Notes: generated by a model from the sequence alone, not told the origin. DNA of 64,000 nucleotides from Rhodohalobacter mucosus (GCF_003150675.1 NZ_QGGB01000005.1:186001-250000); one strand, 5' to 3'; counted from the stretch's first letter, positions 9,446 to 19,052 are shown. Numbers and translations are program-made.

Positions 9446-10192
9446 ATGAACGATATCAGACAGGACTATTCAGCATACACAAACGAGGATTTCACCGTTT
9501 GGCGAACACTTTTCAGCCGGCAGGCCGAGACACTAAAGGGGAGGGCTCATCCGGAATATATGAGCTGCCTTGAAAAACTGGGTGATGTGCTGAATGCTGA
9601 TAAAATTCCGGACTTTGATGAGCTGAACGAAAAATTGATGGCAGAAAACGGCTGGTCGATCGTGGTTGTGCCGGGACTGATTCCCGTGGACCGGTTTTTC
9701 AAACTGCTATCCGAGAAGAAATTCTGTTCTTCCACCTGGCTGCGCAGCATGGATCAGCTCGACTATCTGGAGGAACCGGATATGTTTCACGACATCTTTG
9801 GCCATGTTCCTCTCTTAATGAATCCCGAGTATGCAAAATTTGTTGAGGGGTTCGGCCGGCTTGGGGTGGAATACGGACACAATAAAACCGTTGAAAGGCA
9901 GCTTCAGAGGCTGTACTGGTTCACCATCGAATTCGGGCTGATAAAACTTAAGGAAAACACTAGGATTTACGGTGCGGGAATCATCTCCTCTTCGGGTGAA
10001 ACAAAACATATTTTTGAGGATGATATCGACGTGCACTCTTACAATGCAGACCGTGTGCTCCATACCGATTTCATCACCTCCGAAATACAGACCCAATACT
10101 TTGAGATAACCTCTTTCGAGGAGCTGTATCTGTCGGTAAGCACGCTCGACAAACAGCTTGGAAAAGAAGTCAGCATTGCGCCTGCCAAATAA
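9446..10192 (+). CDS. phhA: Phenylalanine 4-monooxygenase (aromatic amino acid hydroxylase)
   Basis: The 248-residue enzyme converts phenylalanine to tyrosine with tetrahydropterin and oxygen. The iron ligands His115 and His120 in FHDIFGHVPLL and Glu162 in FTIEFGL are present, together with VVPGLIPVDRFF and GAGIISSSGE, all typical of the bacterial single-domain form without a regulatory ACT domain. The ATG at 9446 gives MNDIRQDY and a length normal for the bacterial family. It is followed by a 10-bp inverted repeat. No pterin-recycling dehydratase gene is adjacent in the window. Confidence 0.93.
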   Translation: MNDIRQDYSAYTNEDFTVWRTLFSRQAETLKGRAHPEYMSCLEKLGDVLNADKIPDFDELNEKLMAENGWSIVVVPGLIPVDRFFKLLSEKKFCSSTWLRSMDQLDYLEEPDMFHDIFGHVPLLMNPEYAKFVEGFGRLGVEYGHNKTVERQLQRLYWFTIEFGLIKLKENTRIYGAGIISSSGETKHIFEDDIDVHSYNADRVLHTDFITSEIQTQYFEITSFEELYLSVSTLDKQLGKEVSIAPAK

Positions 10193-10204
10193 CGGTTCAC
10201 CGTT

Positions 10205-10238
10205 GGCCGGATTCCGGAAATGAAGCTTGAATCCGGCC
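10205..10238 (+). terminator. Inverted repeat after phhA
   Basis: GGCCGGATTC at 10205-10214 pairs perfectly with GAATCCGGCC at 10229-10238 around a 14-nt loop, 13 bp after the phhA stop codon. The following bases are only moderately T-rich. It is plausibly a transcription terminator. Confidence 0.5.
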
Positions 10239-10305
10239 TACTTCATTCTTATTTACACAGTGCAGTCTATCCGGCTGCTTAACTTTTAAGACAGGCAAGG
10301 AATCA

Positions 10306-10668
10306 ATGGATCTGAAAATATCAGGCAAGGTGAAGGAAATACTGGAGATGCAGTCGGGAGAGGGGAAGAACGGTCCCTGGAAGAAGCAGGATTTTATCCT
10401 GGAAACCCCCGGTAAATTTCCGCGGCTGGTATGCATCACCCAGTGGGGAGAACAGATTGACAAGAACAACGTACAGGAGGGCGAAACCCTGACGGCATGG
10501 ATTGACATTCAGAGCCGTGAGTACAAGGGAAGGTGGTATACGGATGTAAAGGCCTGGAAAGTGGAGAGGGGAGACTCATCATCCGGGGCGGCCCCCGAGG
10601 GAGGAATGCCGGGTGATGAAAAGGTGATTGACTTCGGAGCCTATGATGACGATGACCCGCCTTTTTAA
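10306..10668 (+). CDS. DUF3127 protein with an SSB-like acidic C-terminal tip
   Basis: The 120-residue cytoplasmic protein matches the DUF3127 pattern typical of Bacteroidota (GKVKEILEMQSG, NGPWKKQDFILET, WIDIQSREYKGRWYTDVKAWKVE), a small beta-rich OB-like domain. A low-complexity linker then leads to a C-terminal DDDDPPF. That ending closely resembles the DDDIPF tip with which bacterial single-stranded-DNA-binding protein recruits repair and replication enzymes. Function is not established; a nucleic-acid role is an inference from fold and tail. It appears monocistronic. Confidence 0.82.
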   Translation: MDLKISGKVKEILEMQSGEGKNGPWKKQDFILETPGKFPRLVCITQWGEQIDKNNVQEGETLTAWIDIQSREYKGRWYTDVKAWKVERGDSSSGAAPEGGMPGDEKVIDFGAYDDDDPPF

Positions 10669-10761
10669 ACCACTCATTTAATTATGCGTGTATTTGAGAT
10701 GAAGGATTGATTCAAGAGGCAAGGATTCTTTAATACAATCTGTTATCGCACTCACCCAGAT

Positions 10762-11895
10762 TTATTGATCCGTATCGCTTAGAGATCCCATCAGGTCAAA
10801 GCCGAGCCGGTCAATTTCAGCTGCCTCTGAATGGCCGGCCGAGATGTTTGACAGCACGATAACGCCGCGGTTGTTTTCGGGGCTGATAACCATGATTGTT
10901 CTGTAGCCGCCGGTGCCCCCATTGTGCCAGTACCAGCGGTCTCCCGAGCTGCGCGTGCTGATAATCCAGCCCATGGCTATTTCCAGGTTCTCTTCCTCAT
11001 TGCTGAAGGTGGTTTGCCTTTCCAGAGCGTACACCTCATTGGAGGGGTCAAAATTGGCGAGGGCGAAGCGGGACAGATCATGCGCCGTAGAATAGATTGC
11101 ACCGGCCCCTTGCAGTACGTTCAGGTCCCAGTTGGATGTTTCGCGGCCGCGTTTATCCAGGCCCGGAACGAGATACTGCTGAATACCTTCCTGAACTGTT
11201 GTCGAACGGGTCATGCCTAAAGGGCGGAAAATATGACGGTTCAGGAGCTCTTCATAGGATGCTCCCTCAGCTTGTTCAAGAGCGTAGCCCAATAGTCCGG
11301 CGCCCAGATTTGAGTAGGCATGCTCTTCACCGGGTTCATACTCCAGCTCTACATCTTCTCTCAGGTAGGTTATCAGGTCTTCTTCACCAAAATAGGCGTA
11401 CGGGTTACTTGTGTTCAGCAGCATATTCCAGATAAATCCGGGCGGTAACCTGGGCAGTCCCGAAGTGTGATTAGACAGTTGCATAAACGTAAATTCCGCA
11501 CTGTCTTTCATCTCCGTTTCAAGATAGTTTCTAATGGGCTCATCCGGATTTATACCTCCTTCAACACTTGCATGTGCCAGCAGAGTGGAGGTGAATACTT
11601 TGGAAATGGAGCCTATTTCAAAAACGCTCTCAGAATTGCTCATATTTTTGAGGGTGTCGGCAGTGCGGATTGCTCCGTAGTATCGGGCTGTGGAGTCATC
11701 TATGATCGCAATGGCAAATTGCGTGTTATTCGGTTAGAGTGACAGAGCATCGCCTATGCGTTCAGCCTGATCTGAGGTTACAACTTCATCAGCCGAAAGC
11801 GAGTAGACAGCTTTTTCGGGAGCACTGATTGAAGAGCATCCTGTAAATAGAACCAGGCACATTGTGCTGAACAGAAGAAGGAGTCGAATGTGCAT
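10762..11895 (-). pseudogene. Serine beta-lactamase/esterase-family lipoprotein, interrupted by an in-frame TAA
   Basis: Reading from the ATG at 11895, one frame encodes a lipoprotein signal (LLLLFSTMC... LFTGCSS), about 53 residues and then TAA at 11736-11734. The same frame continues as a beta-lactamase (PF00144) domain with the catalytic SISK (Ser-x-x-Lys) in VFEIGSISKVFTS, YSNLGAGLLGYALE for the Tyr motif and a C-terminal HNGGTGGYRT. No frame shift is needed; only the one stop codon separates signal and enzyme. Translation restarting at the ATG at 11643 would give a 293-residue protein without a signal, probably mislocalised. This could be a genuine pseudogene, a recent point mutation or a sequencing error. 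Family function would be periplasmic hydrolysis of a beta-lactam, ester or peptide. Confidence 0.75.
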
Positions 11896-12041
11896 TGGTT
11901 TACTAAATTATTTTAGATTTATGCCTGTAATCTAAAGAATCAGCAGGATAGTTCAAGGTTTTAAACAACTCCAAAACAGATAATAAGTGACGGTAAGGGG
12001 GTGGGCCTCCGGGAAAGTCACATTACAAAATGCCTGTCCTT

Positions 12042-12578
12042 TCAGGGCATGTGCCGTTCAGCCTCCGCAACAAACCTGCGTGCATCCCGCCTGCGGAAGT
12101 CTTCCATAACCTTTCGGTCATTCACTTCCATTTCGCCAAAGAGGTCTTTGCCGTCCAGGTCTTTAATCACAAGCCGCCCCTCAGCGATATATACATCACT
12201 TATTTCGGTAAAAGGTATGGCAATTGCACGGTCGAGCATGGTTCTCACGCCGCTGCTCACCATCGATTTAATGACGGTGGCAAAATGGGAGTCATCCGGT
12301 TCTTTGCTGGTCTCAGCATCCAGTTCTTCCCGCAAGTTGGTCATAAACGAATCGCTGAACTGAATAACAATACTCTTTTCTGCGATCATAAAATCAATGG
12401 AGCCCTCGCGGGTCGTCATGGCATAATCCGTGTCGGAATGGGCCATTCGATCGACAAGCTCGGCATCTTCTCCGTAATTGTCTTCACTGAATACAACACC
12501 CTGTGCCCTGGGTACAGAAAGGGCGCAGAGAAAAATAATTGGAATAAGAATGGCTGCTCTGGATTTATTTGACTTCAT
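12042..12578 (-). CDS. Secreted protein of unknown function
   Basis: I do not recognise the family. The 178-residue product has a classical signal peptide (MKSNKSRAAILIPIIFLCALSVPRAQG). The mature part is hydrophilic, with DFMIAEKSIVIQFSDSFMTNLREEL, IPFTEISDVYIAEGRLVIKD and an Arg-rich C-terminal helix. The strand pattern in the second half (disposed like short beta strands around DVYIAEGRLVIKDLDGKDLFG) suggests a small compact periplasmic domain. It is monocistronic and about 150 bp upstream of the interrupted beta-lactamase gene on the same strand. Confidence 0.7.
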   Translation of the reverse strand: MKSNKSRAAILIPIIFLCALSVPRAQGVVFSEDNYGEDAELVDRMAHSDTDYAMTTREGSIDFMIAEKSIVIQFSDSFMTNLREELDAETSKEPDDSHFATVIKSMVSSGVRTMLDRAIAIPFTEISDVYIAEGRLVIKDLDGKDLFGEMEVNDRKVMEDFRRRDARRFVAEAERHMP

Positions 12579-12761
12579 ATTCGTAAGGTATAGTTGGTTG
12601 ACTGTACTTAGATCCGGTCAACTCTACGGAAACCATGGATTACAGTTTCATATATTCAGAATTTTTATTGCAGGGATGAGCATTGGGTCTTGAGATGAAA
12701 AACCCGTTTCTTTGGATGCGTAACGCGTATACCAGTTCAACATAACCCGATTTATCTCTAT

Positions 12762-13388
12762 ATGGAGGATAGCGGCGACAATAAGCCCGATAAGATGTTT
12801 ACGGAAGAGGACCTGAACCTGAGCTCCAGGGAGCTGTTGGGAATGTCGCTTGGGTCTATGGTTCTCTACCTGTTTATAGCCACGCTTCTATACTATTTTG
12901 TTATCGGAGAGAGCCTTTTGTCTGTCTTTTTTACCGGGAAACCGATTGTTGAACAGCTGCTTACGGGATTGGGTGCGGGTGTGGCCTCCGCGCTTGTCAT
13001 TCTTTTCTTCTCTACGCGTCCGCCCATGAGTAAAGTGCTCGACGACTTTATGATATTCAGAATTATTTCACGTGCAGAATTTACCCTTTTCGACAAGGTT
13101 CAGATCTCCCTTTTCGCCGGTGCGGGAGAGGAAATCCTGTTCAGGGGCACCATTCAGCCGCTGATCGGTATCTGGCTCACCTCCGTGCTCTTCATCGCCA
13201 TTCACGGGTACATCAGTATCAAATCGGCCGGACATATTTTGTTTACGGTGCTCCTGCTCGGGCTCAGCGTGATGCTCGGTTTTCTGTTTGAGCTTTCGGG
13301 TATTGTAGCGGCCATGACGGCGCATGCGGTTTATGACCTGGTGATGCTTTTCTGGGCCGGGAAACGACAGGAACAGATTTCCGGGTAG
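12762..13388 (+). CDS. CPBP family intramembrane (CAAX-type) metalloprotease
   Basis: This 208-residue polytopic membrane protein carries the family motifs in order: EEILFRG (Glu123-Glu124, Arg128), FIAIHGYI (His148) and TAHAVYDLVM (His188). These residues form the membrane-embedded glutamate-histidine active site of Abi/CPBP proteases. About five hydrophobic segments follow a polar N-terminus. The physiological substrate is unknown; prokaryotic relatives take part in processing of small peptides and in immunity to bacteriocins, but no such peptide gene is seen nearby. The start ATG is at 12762. Confidence 0.87.
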   Translation: MEDSGDNKPDKMFTEEDLNLSSRELLGMSLGSMVLYLFIATLLYYFVIGESLLSVFFTGKPIVEQLLTGLGAGVASALVILFFSTRPPMSKVLDDFMIFRIISRAEFTLFDKVQISLFAGAGEEILFRGTIQPLIGIWLTSVLFIAIHGYISIKSAGHILFTVLLLGLSVMLGFLFELSGIVAAMTAHAVYDLVMLFWAGKRQEQISG

Positions 13389-13485
13389 AGAAGGCCGGTA
13401 CGCTTTGTGTTGTCTTTATCCTCAGATTCTGTTAATTATATACCGTCCTGTTTGAGGCTCCGACTTTCAACCTAACTTATCTCTT

Positions 13486-15495
13486 ATGCGAAAGCTGATC
13501 AGATCCCTATTCATTCTTATTCCTGGTATTCTTGCCGTACCAACTCTCTTGTGGGCGCAAACCGCGACCGTTACCGTCACGCCTGCCGAGCTGAGGCTGG
13601 ATGTGGGAGAAAAAGTACAGCTCACGGCTCAGATCACCGATGAAAACGGCAATCCGGTTGACGGAGAAATCCGTTTCTTTTCCCGCGCACGCCGCGACAT
13701 GCCGGTGAGCAGATCGGGCGAAGCGACGGCGATGAAGCCCGGTTCCTACACACTCTTTGCACTTTATATTGATGAAGAGGGGAACAGAGTGCAGCAGGAG
13801 GTTCCGGTTGTAGTTGCCTATCCGCCTCTCGACAGAATTGAAATTACCAATGCACCCGAACAGATCTACACAGGGGAGTCGCTCAGGCTTCATCACAAGG
13901 TTCTGGATGAAGCAGGGCTGACCCGTGATGATGTGGATGTCACATTCGCCGTGAATAACGGAAACCGTGCGGAAATATCTCAATTCGGCCATTTCAGGGC
14001 TCTACAGCCTGGTAATGTCACTGTAAGCGTCTCGGCAGAAGGTATTGAAACAACAAAAAGGATTACCATACGGCCCAATCCGGTACGAAGTGTTGAGATA
14101 GGGAATAATGTTCTTGAGGCAAGAACCGGGGACGTGTTGCACGTGAACGCTGTTGCGATGGATGGAAACGGCCGGCCGGTGGAGGATGCCAGAATCAGCT
14201 ACTCCTTTCTTGCGGAGCCCGACGACCAGCTGGGTGAGGGAGCCACGGCACAAATCGATCAGAAAGGAAGGTTTGTGGCAAACAAACCCGGCTTCTATAC
14301 ACTGGTAGCCAAAAACGGAAATACGGTAGAACAACAGCAGGTCAGAATCAATCCGCGGAATGTGTCGCGCGATATCGAACTGGTGGGCCATGCGCTGGTG
14401 GCAAACGTCCATACCTCAGATCTATGGATATGGGAAGGCGTGGACGGCCGCGATTATGCCATTACGGGCACATGGGGAGGAAACGGGGAGGCCTATTTCT
14501 GGGAAGTTACAAACCCTGCCAATATCATCCCGACCGATACGGTTACCGTGGATGCCAGAACGGTGAATGATGTAAAAATCTCCGAAGACGGGCGGCTTGC
14601 GGTAATCACCCGCGAGGGCGCCTCAAACCGGAGAAACGGTATCGTTATTCTGGACGTGACCAATCCCCGTGACGTATCCGTTATTACGGAATATACCGAT
14701 GAATTAACGGGCGGCGTTCACAACGCGTTTATTTATGAAGATCACGTTTACGCGGTAAACAACGGCACGCGGTATGATATTATCAACATCGAGGATCCCT
14801 CAAACCCATACCGGGTGAGCAGGTTTGAACTCGATACCCCGGGGCACTCCATTCACGATGTCTGGATTGAAAACGGCATGGCTTATTCCTCGAACTGGAG
14901 CGACGGGATTGTTGTCGCCGATGTGGGAAGCAACGCAAATGCTTTGTCGCCGGAAGGTGTGGAGCTGGGCCTTGGCTCTCCTTCAAATCCCGTGGAGCTT
15001 GCGCGGTACTCCTACCCGAGCGGATGGAACCACGCGGCGTTTCCTTTCAAGAGTCAGTCAACAGGCGATTTTTACGTGATAGCGGGTGATGAGGCATTTC
15101 CCAACGGACTCTATACGGAGGATCGTCCCACCATTCCTGCCGGATGGATCCATTTCATCAAATTTGATGACTGGGACAACCCCGAAGAGGTGGCAAGCTA
15201 CCGTGTTCCGGAAGCGGGAACTCACAACTTCTGGGTGGAGGACGATATACTATATATTGCCTATTACAACGGAGGGCTCAGGGTGGTAGATATTTCCGGT
15301 GAACTGATGGGAGACCTGTATGCACAAGGCCGCGAAATAGCACACTATGTAACGACCCACCATGAGGGACATATTCCCAATGCGGCCATGGCCTGGGGTC
15401 CGCAGCCGTACAAAGGGCATATTTTTGTGTCGGACTGGAATTCAGGCCTGTGGGCGTTCAAGCTTACAGAAGAGCAAAATGAGGAAGTGAATTAA
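13486..15495 (+). CDS. Secreted protein with Big_2-type Ig domains and LVIVD beta-propeller repeats
   Basis: The 669-residue protein has a signal peptide ending near VPTLLWAQ. About residues 25-290 hold three bacterial Ig-like (Big_2-type) domains, recognisable by PAELRLDVGEKVQLTA, ITNAPEQIYTGESLRLH and ISYSF-type strands with GYYT/GFYTL endings. The rest is a beta-propeller with LVIVD-type blades such as GIVILDVTNPRDVSVI, YDIINIEDPSNPYRV and GGLRVVDISGELMG. Such proteins are extracellular scaffolds or binding proteins with no known enzymatic activity. The next gene begins 14 bp later and is also a propeller, so the two are probably an operon. Confidence 0.83.
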   Translation: MRKLIRSLFILIPGILAVPTLLWAQTATVTVTPAELRLDVGEKVQLTAQITDENGNPVDGEIRFFSRARRDMPVSRSGEATAMKPGSYTLFALYIDEEGNRVQQEVPVVVAYPPLDRIEITNAPEQIYTGESLRLHHKVLDEAGLTRDDVDVTFAVNNGNRAEISQFGHFRALQPGNVTVSVSAEGIETTKRITIRPNPVRSVEIGNNVLEARTGDVLHVNAVAMDGNGRPVEDARISYSFLAEPDDQLGEGATAQIDQKGRFVANKPGFYTLVAKNGNTVEQQQVRINPRNVSRDIELVGHALVANVHTSDLWIWEGVDGRDYAITGTWGGNGEAYFWEVTNPANIIPTDTVTVDARTVNDVKISEDGRLAVITREGASNRRNGIVILDVTNPRDVSVITEYTDELTGGVHNAFIYEDHVYAVNNGTRYDIINIEDPSNPYRVSRFELDTPGHSIHDVWIENGMAYSSNWSDGIVVADVGSNANALSPEGVELGLGSPSNPVELARYSYPSGWNHAAFPFKSQSTGDFYVIAGDEAFPNGLYTEDRPTIPAGWIHFIKFDDWDNPEEVASYRVPEAGTHNFWVEDDILYIAYYNGGLRVVDISGELMGDLYAQGREIAHYVTTHHEGHIPNAAMAWGPQPYKGHIFVSDWNSGLWAFKLTEEQNEEVN

Positions 15496-15509
15496 GCGAT
15501 AGTTGAAAG

Positions 15510-16682
15510 ATGGAAAAAGTCACTGAATTGCGCCCGGGCAGGAAACCCTTTTTAATTTGCGTTAAATGCAATGGACTGGTGCTAATGGCGGCATCTGTGC
15601 TTCTTATGTTTTCTGCTGAGGCATTCGGACAGTCCTATTCCTTTTACGTAGCTTCGGAATCGGAAGATCAGGTATCGCTGATCACATTTGATGCGAACGA
15701 GGCAAAGGCAGCTATAGATAAGGTGATTACCGTGGGTGAGTTTCCAACCGAAACGGAGGGCCCGCACGGGCTTGGAGTGGATCCGTCGGGTGATTACTGG
15801 TATGTGAGCATGGGGCACGGCATGCCCTACGGACATCTCTACAAATACGAAACAGGCACAGACCGGTTGATTACACGGACCGAACTGGGGATGTTCCCGG
15901 CTTCCCTGGATGTATCGGAACAAACCGGCTGGGTGTACGTTGTGAATTTCAACCTTCACGGCGATCATGTTCCAAGCTCCCTTTCGGTAGTTGACGGGGA
16001 GAGCATGGCCGAGATTGAACGGATTGAAACGGGCATCATGCCGCACGGCAGCCGGCTCTCGCCGGACGGTACCCGTCAGTACCACACATCCATGATGACG
16101 GATGAGCTTTTTGAGATGGACGCATTCGGGCTTGCTGTAAACCGTGTACTGAATCTGAACGGGGAGGAACAACGGAATCACGCTTCAGCTGCAATGGAAA
16201 TGGATCATTCCGGTCACCCCATGATGTCCGAACCTGTAGTGAAACCGACCTGGGCATCACCAAGCCCGAACAGACCCGAAGTGTATGTTGCGGGCAACGG
16301 AAACGACAGGATCTATGTAGTGAATACGGACAGCTGGGCTGTGGAACGTGTTCTGGAGTCGCCGGGCCGGGGCCCGTACAACCTGGAACCCACACCTGAC
16401 GGAAAAAAGCTGGTTGTATCGTACAAGGGAGAGGGTGCTACGGGAATCTGGGATATTGAAACGGGAGAGCAGCTTGCCAAAATCAAAAACAGCCGCATGG
16501 TAACACACGGAGTTGTGATATCCCCCGATAACCGCTATGCATTTATCAGTGTGGAAGGGATTGGGGGCGAGCCCGGCTCCGTCGATATCATTGACCTGGA
16601 AACCCATGAACTGGTAGATGTAGTTGAAGTGGGCAAGCAGGCCGGCGGCATCGCTTTCTGGAAATTAGAAACCAATAACTGA
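15510..16682 (+). CDS. Secreted YVTN/YncE-like beta-propeller protein
   Basis: The 390-residue product has a long basic n-region and a hydrophobic core ending at EAFGQ; an internal ATG (MAASVLL) would give a shorter signal. Propeller blades follow the 40-residue YVTN pattern (GLGVDPSGDYWYVSM, SLSVVDGESMAEIERI, YVAGNGNDRIYVVNTD, AFISVEGIGGEPGSVDIIDLE). Between blades, near residue 230, lies a Met/His-rich patch, MEMDHSGHPMM, that could bind copper or another soft metal. The gene follows the Big_2/LVIVD gene after 14 bp and is likely cotranscribed. Role unknown; a periplasmic or outer-surface binding protein is the best guess. Confidence 0.82.
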   Translation: MEKVTELRPGRKPFLICVKCNGLVLMAASVLLMFSAEAFGQSYSFYVASESEDQVSLITFDANEAKAAIDKVITVGEFPTETEGPHGLGVDPSGDYWYVSMGHGMPYGHLYKYETGTDRLITRTELGMFPASLDVSEQTGWVYVVNFNLHGDHVPSSLSVVDGESMAEIERIETGIMPHGSRLSPDGTRQYHTSMMTDELFEMDAFGLAVNRVLNLNGEEQRNHASAAMEMDHSGHPMMSEPVVKPTWASPSPNRPEVYVAGNGNDRIYVVNTDSWAVERVLESPGRGPYNLEPTPDGKKLVVSYKGEGATGIWDIETGEQLAKIKNSRMVTHGVVISPDNRYAFISVEGIGGEPGSVDIIDLETHELVDVVEVGKQAGGIAFWKLETNN

Positions 16683-17003
16683 ATCCATTCCGTACGGATT
16701 TGTTCCTGTCAGGCACCGCTTTTCTTGTCTGACTACCCATAAAATAGAGCTTTTCCCCGGCAGGGGAGCTTATCTGTATACGCCAGTATTAAAAGATTAT
16801 AATGCTGCAGGAGGACGCATATTGGCGCTTTTTTAGTAAGTTGGTTCAGATTGAATTCTACGAGTTACAAGTATCAGGAAAGACGGCGGCCTGACAAGCT
16901 GCTGACGAGTGAAGTAAGAATACAGAATACAGAGTGCTTAACCTGCACAGAGTGGTTTGGAGAAAAGGATTTCGCAGGTTCTTGCATTTTTAAGTGAATC
17001 ATC
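16683..17003. other. Intergenic region without a recognisable gene
   Basis: This 321-bp gap has no credible coding frame. It contains an imperfect hairpin near 16750-16770 (CCCC GGCA GGGG core) that may end the upstream operon, and a short heptamer repeat at 16917-16937. Confidence 0.5.
16917..16937 (+). repeat. Heptanucleotide repeat, unit AGAATAC
   Basis: Two exact AGAATAC units and one degenerate AGAGTGC unit stand in tandem with a 7-bp period. It belongs to the same class as the longer heptamer tracts elsewhere in the window. Confidence 0.55.
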
Positions 17004-18842
17004 TTGACCAGCATATACAACCATTTATCGATTCAGGAAAAGGGACGCAGTCTGAGTCCGCAGTTTCTGCGGTTGCTTACTGCATGTTTTCTTTTTGCAG
17101 CATTTCTCGCCTCCTGCGATACCATTCAGAATGCTCCGGTTGATACCGGCACTGATGCGTCTTTACCCATCTCTTTTGATTTGCCTCCCATCGACGGTGC
17201 AGGCAATTTAAAAATGTCGATCGTGCAGGGTGAAGAGTCGATGTACAGGGCTCAGATAGACGGCCTGCGTCAGGTTGCAATTCCGGGATCAAACCAAAGG
17301 GAAGGCTGGAGTATCTTTCCCGACAGAGACCTGACCACGGGGAATTCGCTCTTCAGCAATGTAACTCTTTTAACCACGAAGGGAAGCAGTGAATGGGACA
17401 GGGTTAATTATCTGCTCAATACACGCCGTCAATTTACAGATTCAGAAACTAATGCGACGCGCCTGGAACTGCAGGCCGCACTGTGGGTCCTATCGCCGCA
17501 CCTCGATTTTGACCATCGCAATCCGGACGTGAATACCCTCAATCAGGATATGCTCCGGAACGGTACACCCGCCTACAATTCAACTATTGTGGATGACATC
17601 CTTACGGCTGTGAATGCGGAATACCGCGGGTACGAATTTGATGACTTTTCAGTCTACGCTGTGCTTGTAAGGGGAGGCAGCGACTCATACGGATTGATGC
17701 TGGAAGCGAGCAGATACCGCGTGGAGATGGTGAACCTGGCGGAGACGGCCGGCCTTTCGGTTGCCTGGGACATCAACAATCGCGGACAGGTAATTGGGGG
17801 AAATCTGTTCTGGGATGAAAATCTGGGAACAGTTAACATGGGCAACATCTTTGCCCGCGCCATCAATGACGATGGCATGGTAGCCGGAAGCCGCGGAAAC
17901 AAGCTGATGCTTTGGAATCCCGATGGCGGCCTTTCGGAAGTGCAGATTCCAATGGGAGATCAGATCGAAGTGTACGACATCAATAACCAAGGTGAGATTG
18001 CCGGTGAAATGGTAAGCGAACAGCTGGTCTACGAAGATGAATACGGATCCTATTACGACTACGAGTTTTACGGATTCGTCTGGGATCACTCGCACAATAT
18101 CCGGGAGATAACCAGAAACGGCTGGTCAAGCGGAATCAACGATATGGGGCTGGTGGTCGGACTGGATTACACCATTACAAACCGTGCCTATAAATGGGAT
18201 GAAGAGCGCGGACTGCGCGGACTTGGAACCTATTCGGGCTTCAGTTCCGGCCGGCCCAACGCCGTAAACAATGCCGGCGAGGTGGTCGGATCCATACTGG
18301 TTTCGTCTGATGCATCCCCGGAGATGTCGGGCAACGCACTTGCCGGAGCAGAGGAGAAGTTTTCGGCGGACCGATTGCTGAAAGCCACAAATACACGCGG
18401 CGTTTACGATCCTGCTCATGTGGCTGAGATGCTTGTGCAGGGCACTTTTTCTGCGGAATCATTTCCCTGGGGAGAAACGGCAGCCGGCGCAGAACAGAGT
18501 TTCAGTCAGAATGATCTGTACGGCAGTGCATCCTCACAGAGTGAAGCGTTTCTGTGGAGTGAAGACGACGGGGTTACCCGGCTCGGTACGCTGGGCGGCG
18601 ACTGGAGCACGGCGTGGGATATCAACGACTATGGACAGATCGCGGGGTACAGCAGCGTGGCTCCCGGTGTTTCCAGGGCATTCCTCTGGAGTGAAGAGTT
18701 TGGCATGATGGAACTTCCCGGCTACGGCGGCAACAGTCTGGCAAGAGCGGTAAACGACCGTGGAGAAGTGATCGGCTACAGTTATGATGAGACAGGCAGT
18801 TTCGTCCCTGTGAAGTGGACGGTTGTCTGGAATGGATTTTAA
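17004..18842 (+). CDS. HAF-repeat lipoprotein
   Basis: The 612-residue product has a signal with lipobox FLASC and then a beta-rich N-terminal domain (about residues 50-250; resembles a choice-of-anchor type with no name I can give). The C-terminal two thirds consist of HAF-type extracellular repeats, each alternating a 'LWSEDDG-TRLGTLGG' strand pair with 'A-DIND-GQIAGYS'; at least eight are visible, one interrupted by a Gly/Ser/Glu-rich insertion near residues 440-510. Such proteins are surface-exposed and uncharacterised. The start is a TTG, the first initiation codon that keeps the full signal; no good Shine-Dalgarno precedes it. A strong terminator follows at 19019. Confidence 0.8.
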   Translation: MTSIYNHLSIQEKGRSLSPQFLRLLTACFLFAAFLASCDTIQNAPVDTGTDASLPISFDLPPIDGAGNLKMSIVQGEESMYRAQIDGLRQVAIPGSNQREGWSIFPDRDLTTGNSLFSNVTLLTTKGSSEWDRVNYLLNTRRQFTDSETNATRLELQAALWVLSPHLDFDHRNPDVNTLNQDMLRNGTPAYNSTIVDDILTAVNAEYRGYEFDDFSVYAVLVRGGSDSYGLMLEASRYRVEMVNLAETAGLSVAWDINNRGQVIGGNLFWDENLGTVNMGNIFARAINDDGMVAGSRGNKLMLWNPDGGLSEVQIPMGDQIEVYDINNQGEIAGEMVSEQLVYEDEYGSYYDYEFYGFVWDHSHNIREITRNGWSSGINDMGLVVGLDYTITNRAYKWDEERGLRGLGTYSGFSSGRPNAVNNAGEVVGSILVSSDASPEMSGNALAGAEEKFSADRLLKATNTRGVYDPAHVAEMLVQGTFSAESFPWGETAAGAEQSFSQNDLYGSASSQSEAFLWSEDDGVTRLGTLGGDWSTAWDINDYGQIAGYSSVAPGVSRAFLWSEEFGMMELPGYGGNSLARAVNDRGEVIGYSYDETGSFVPVKWTVVWNGF

Positions 18843-19018
18843 AGGAGTAAATGATTTGACGTATTTATGGGGTACATCCGGCGGCCACAGCAATAGCTGC
18901 CGGGTTTGTGAACTGCACCAGAGTGAAGACTGTGCAGTGTTGTGTTGATTAAAGGCTGAGAAAAGTGAGACGTTTTCAGCCTGAACAAAAAATGGTCTGT
19001 GTGTTTTCAAAAGAAAAG

Positions 19019-19052
19019 CCCCCGCTCCGGATTTCCGGTGCGGGGGTTTTTT
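19019..19052 (+). terminator. Strong intrinsic terminator after the HAF-repeat gene
   Basis: A 12-bp stem (CCCCCGC...CCGG pairing with CCGG...GCGGGGG) is followed by TTTTTT. An almost identical copy ends the next gene at 21218-21251, including the flanking GGTTTA, so the two terminators are duplicates. Confidence 0.93.
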
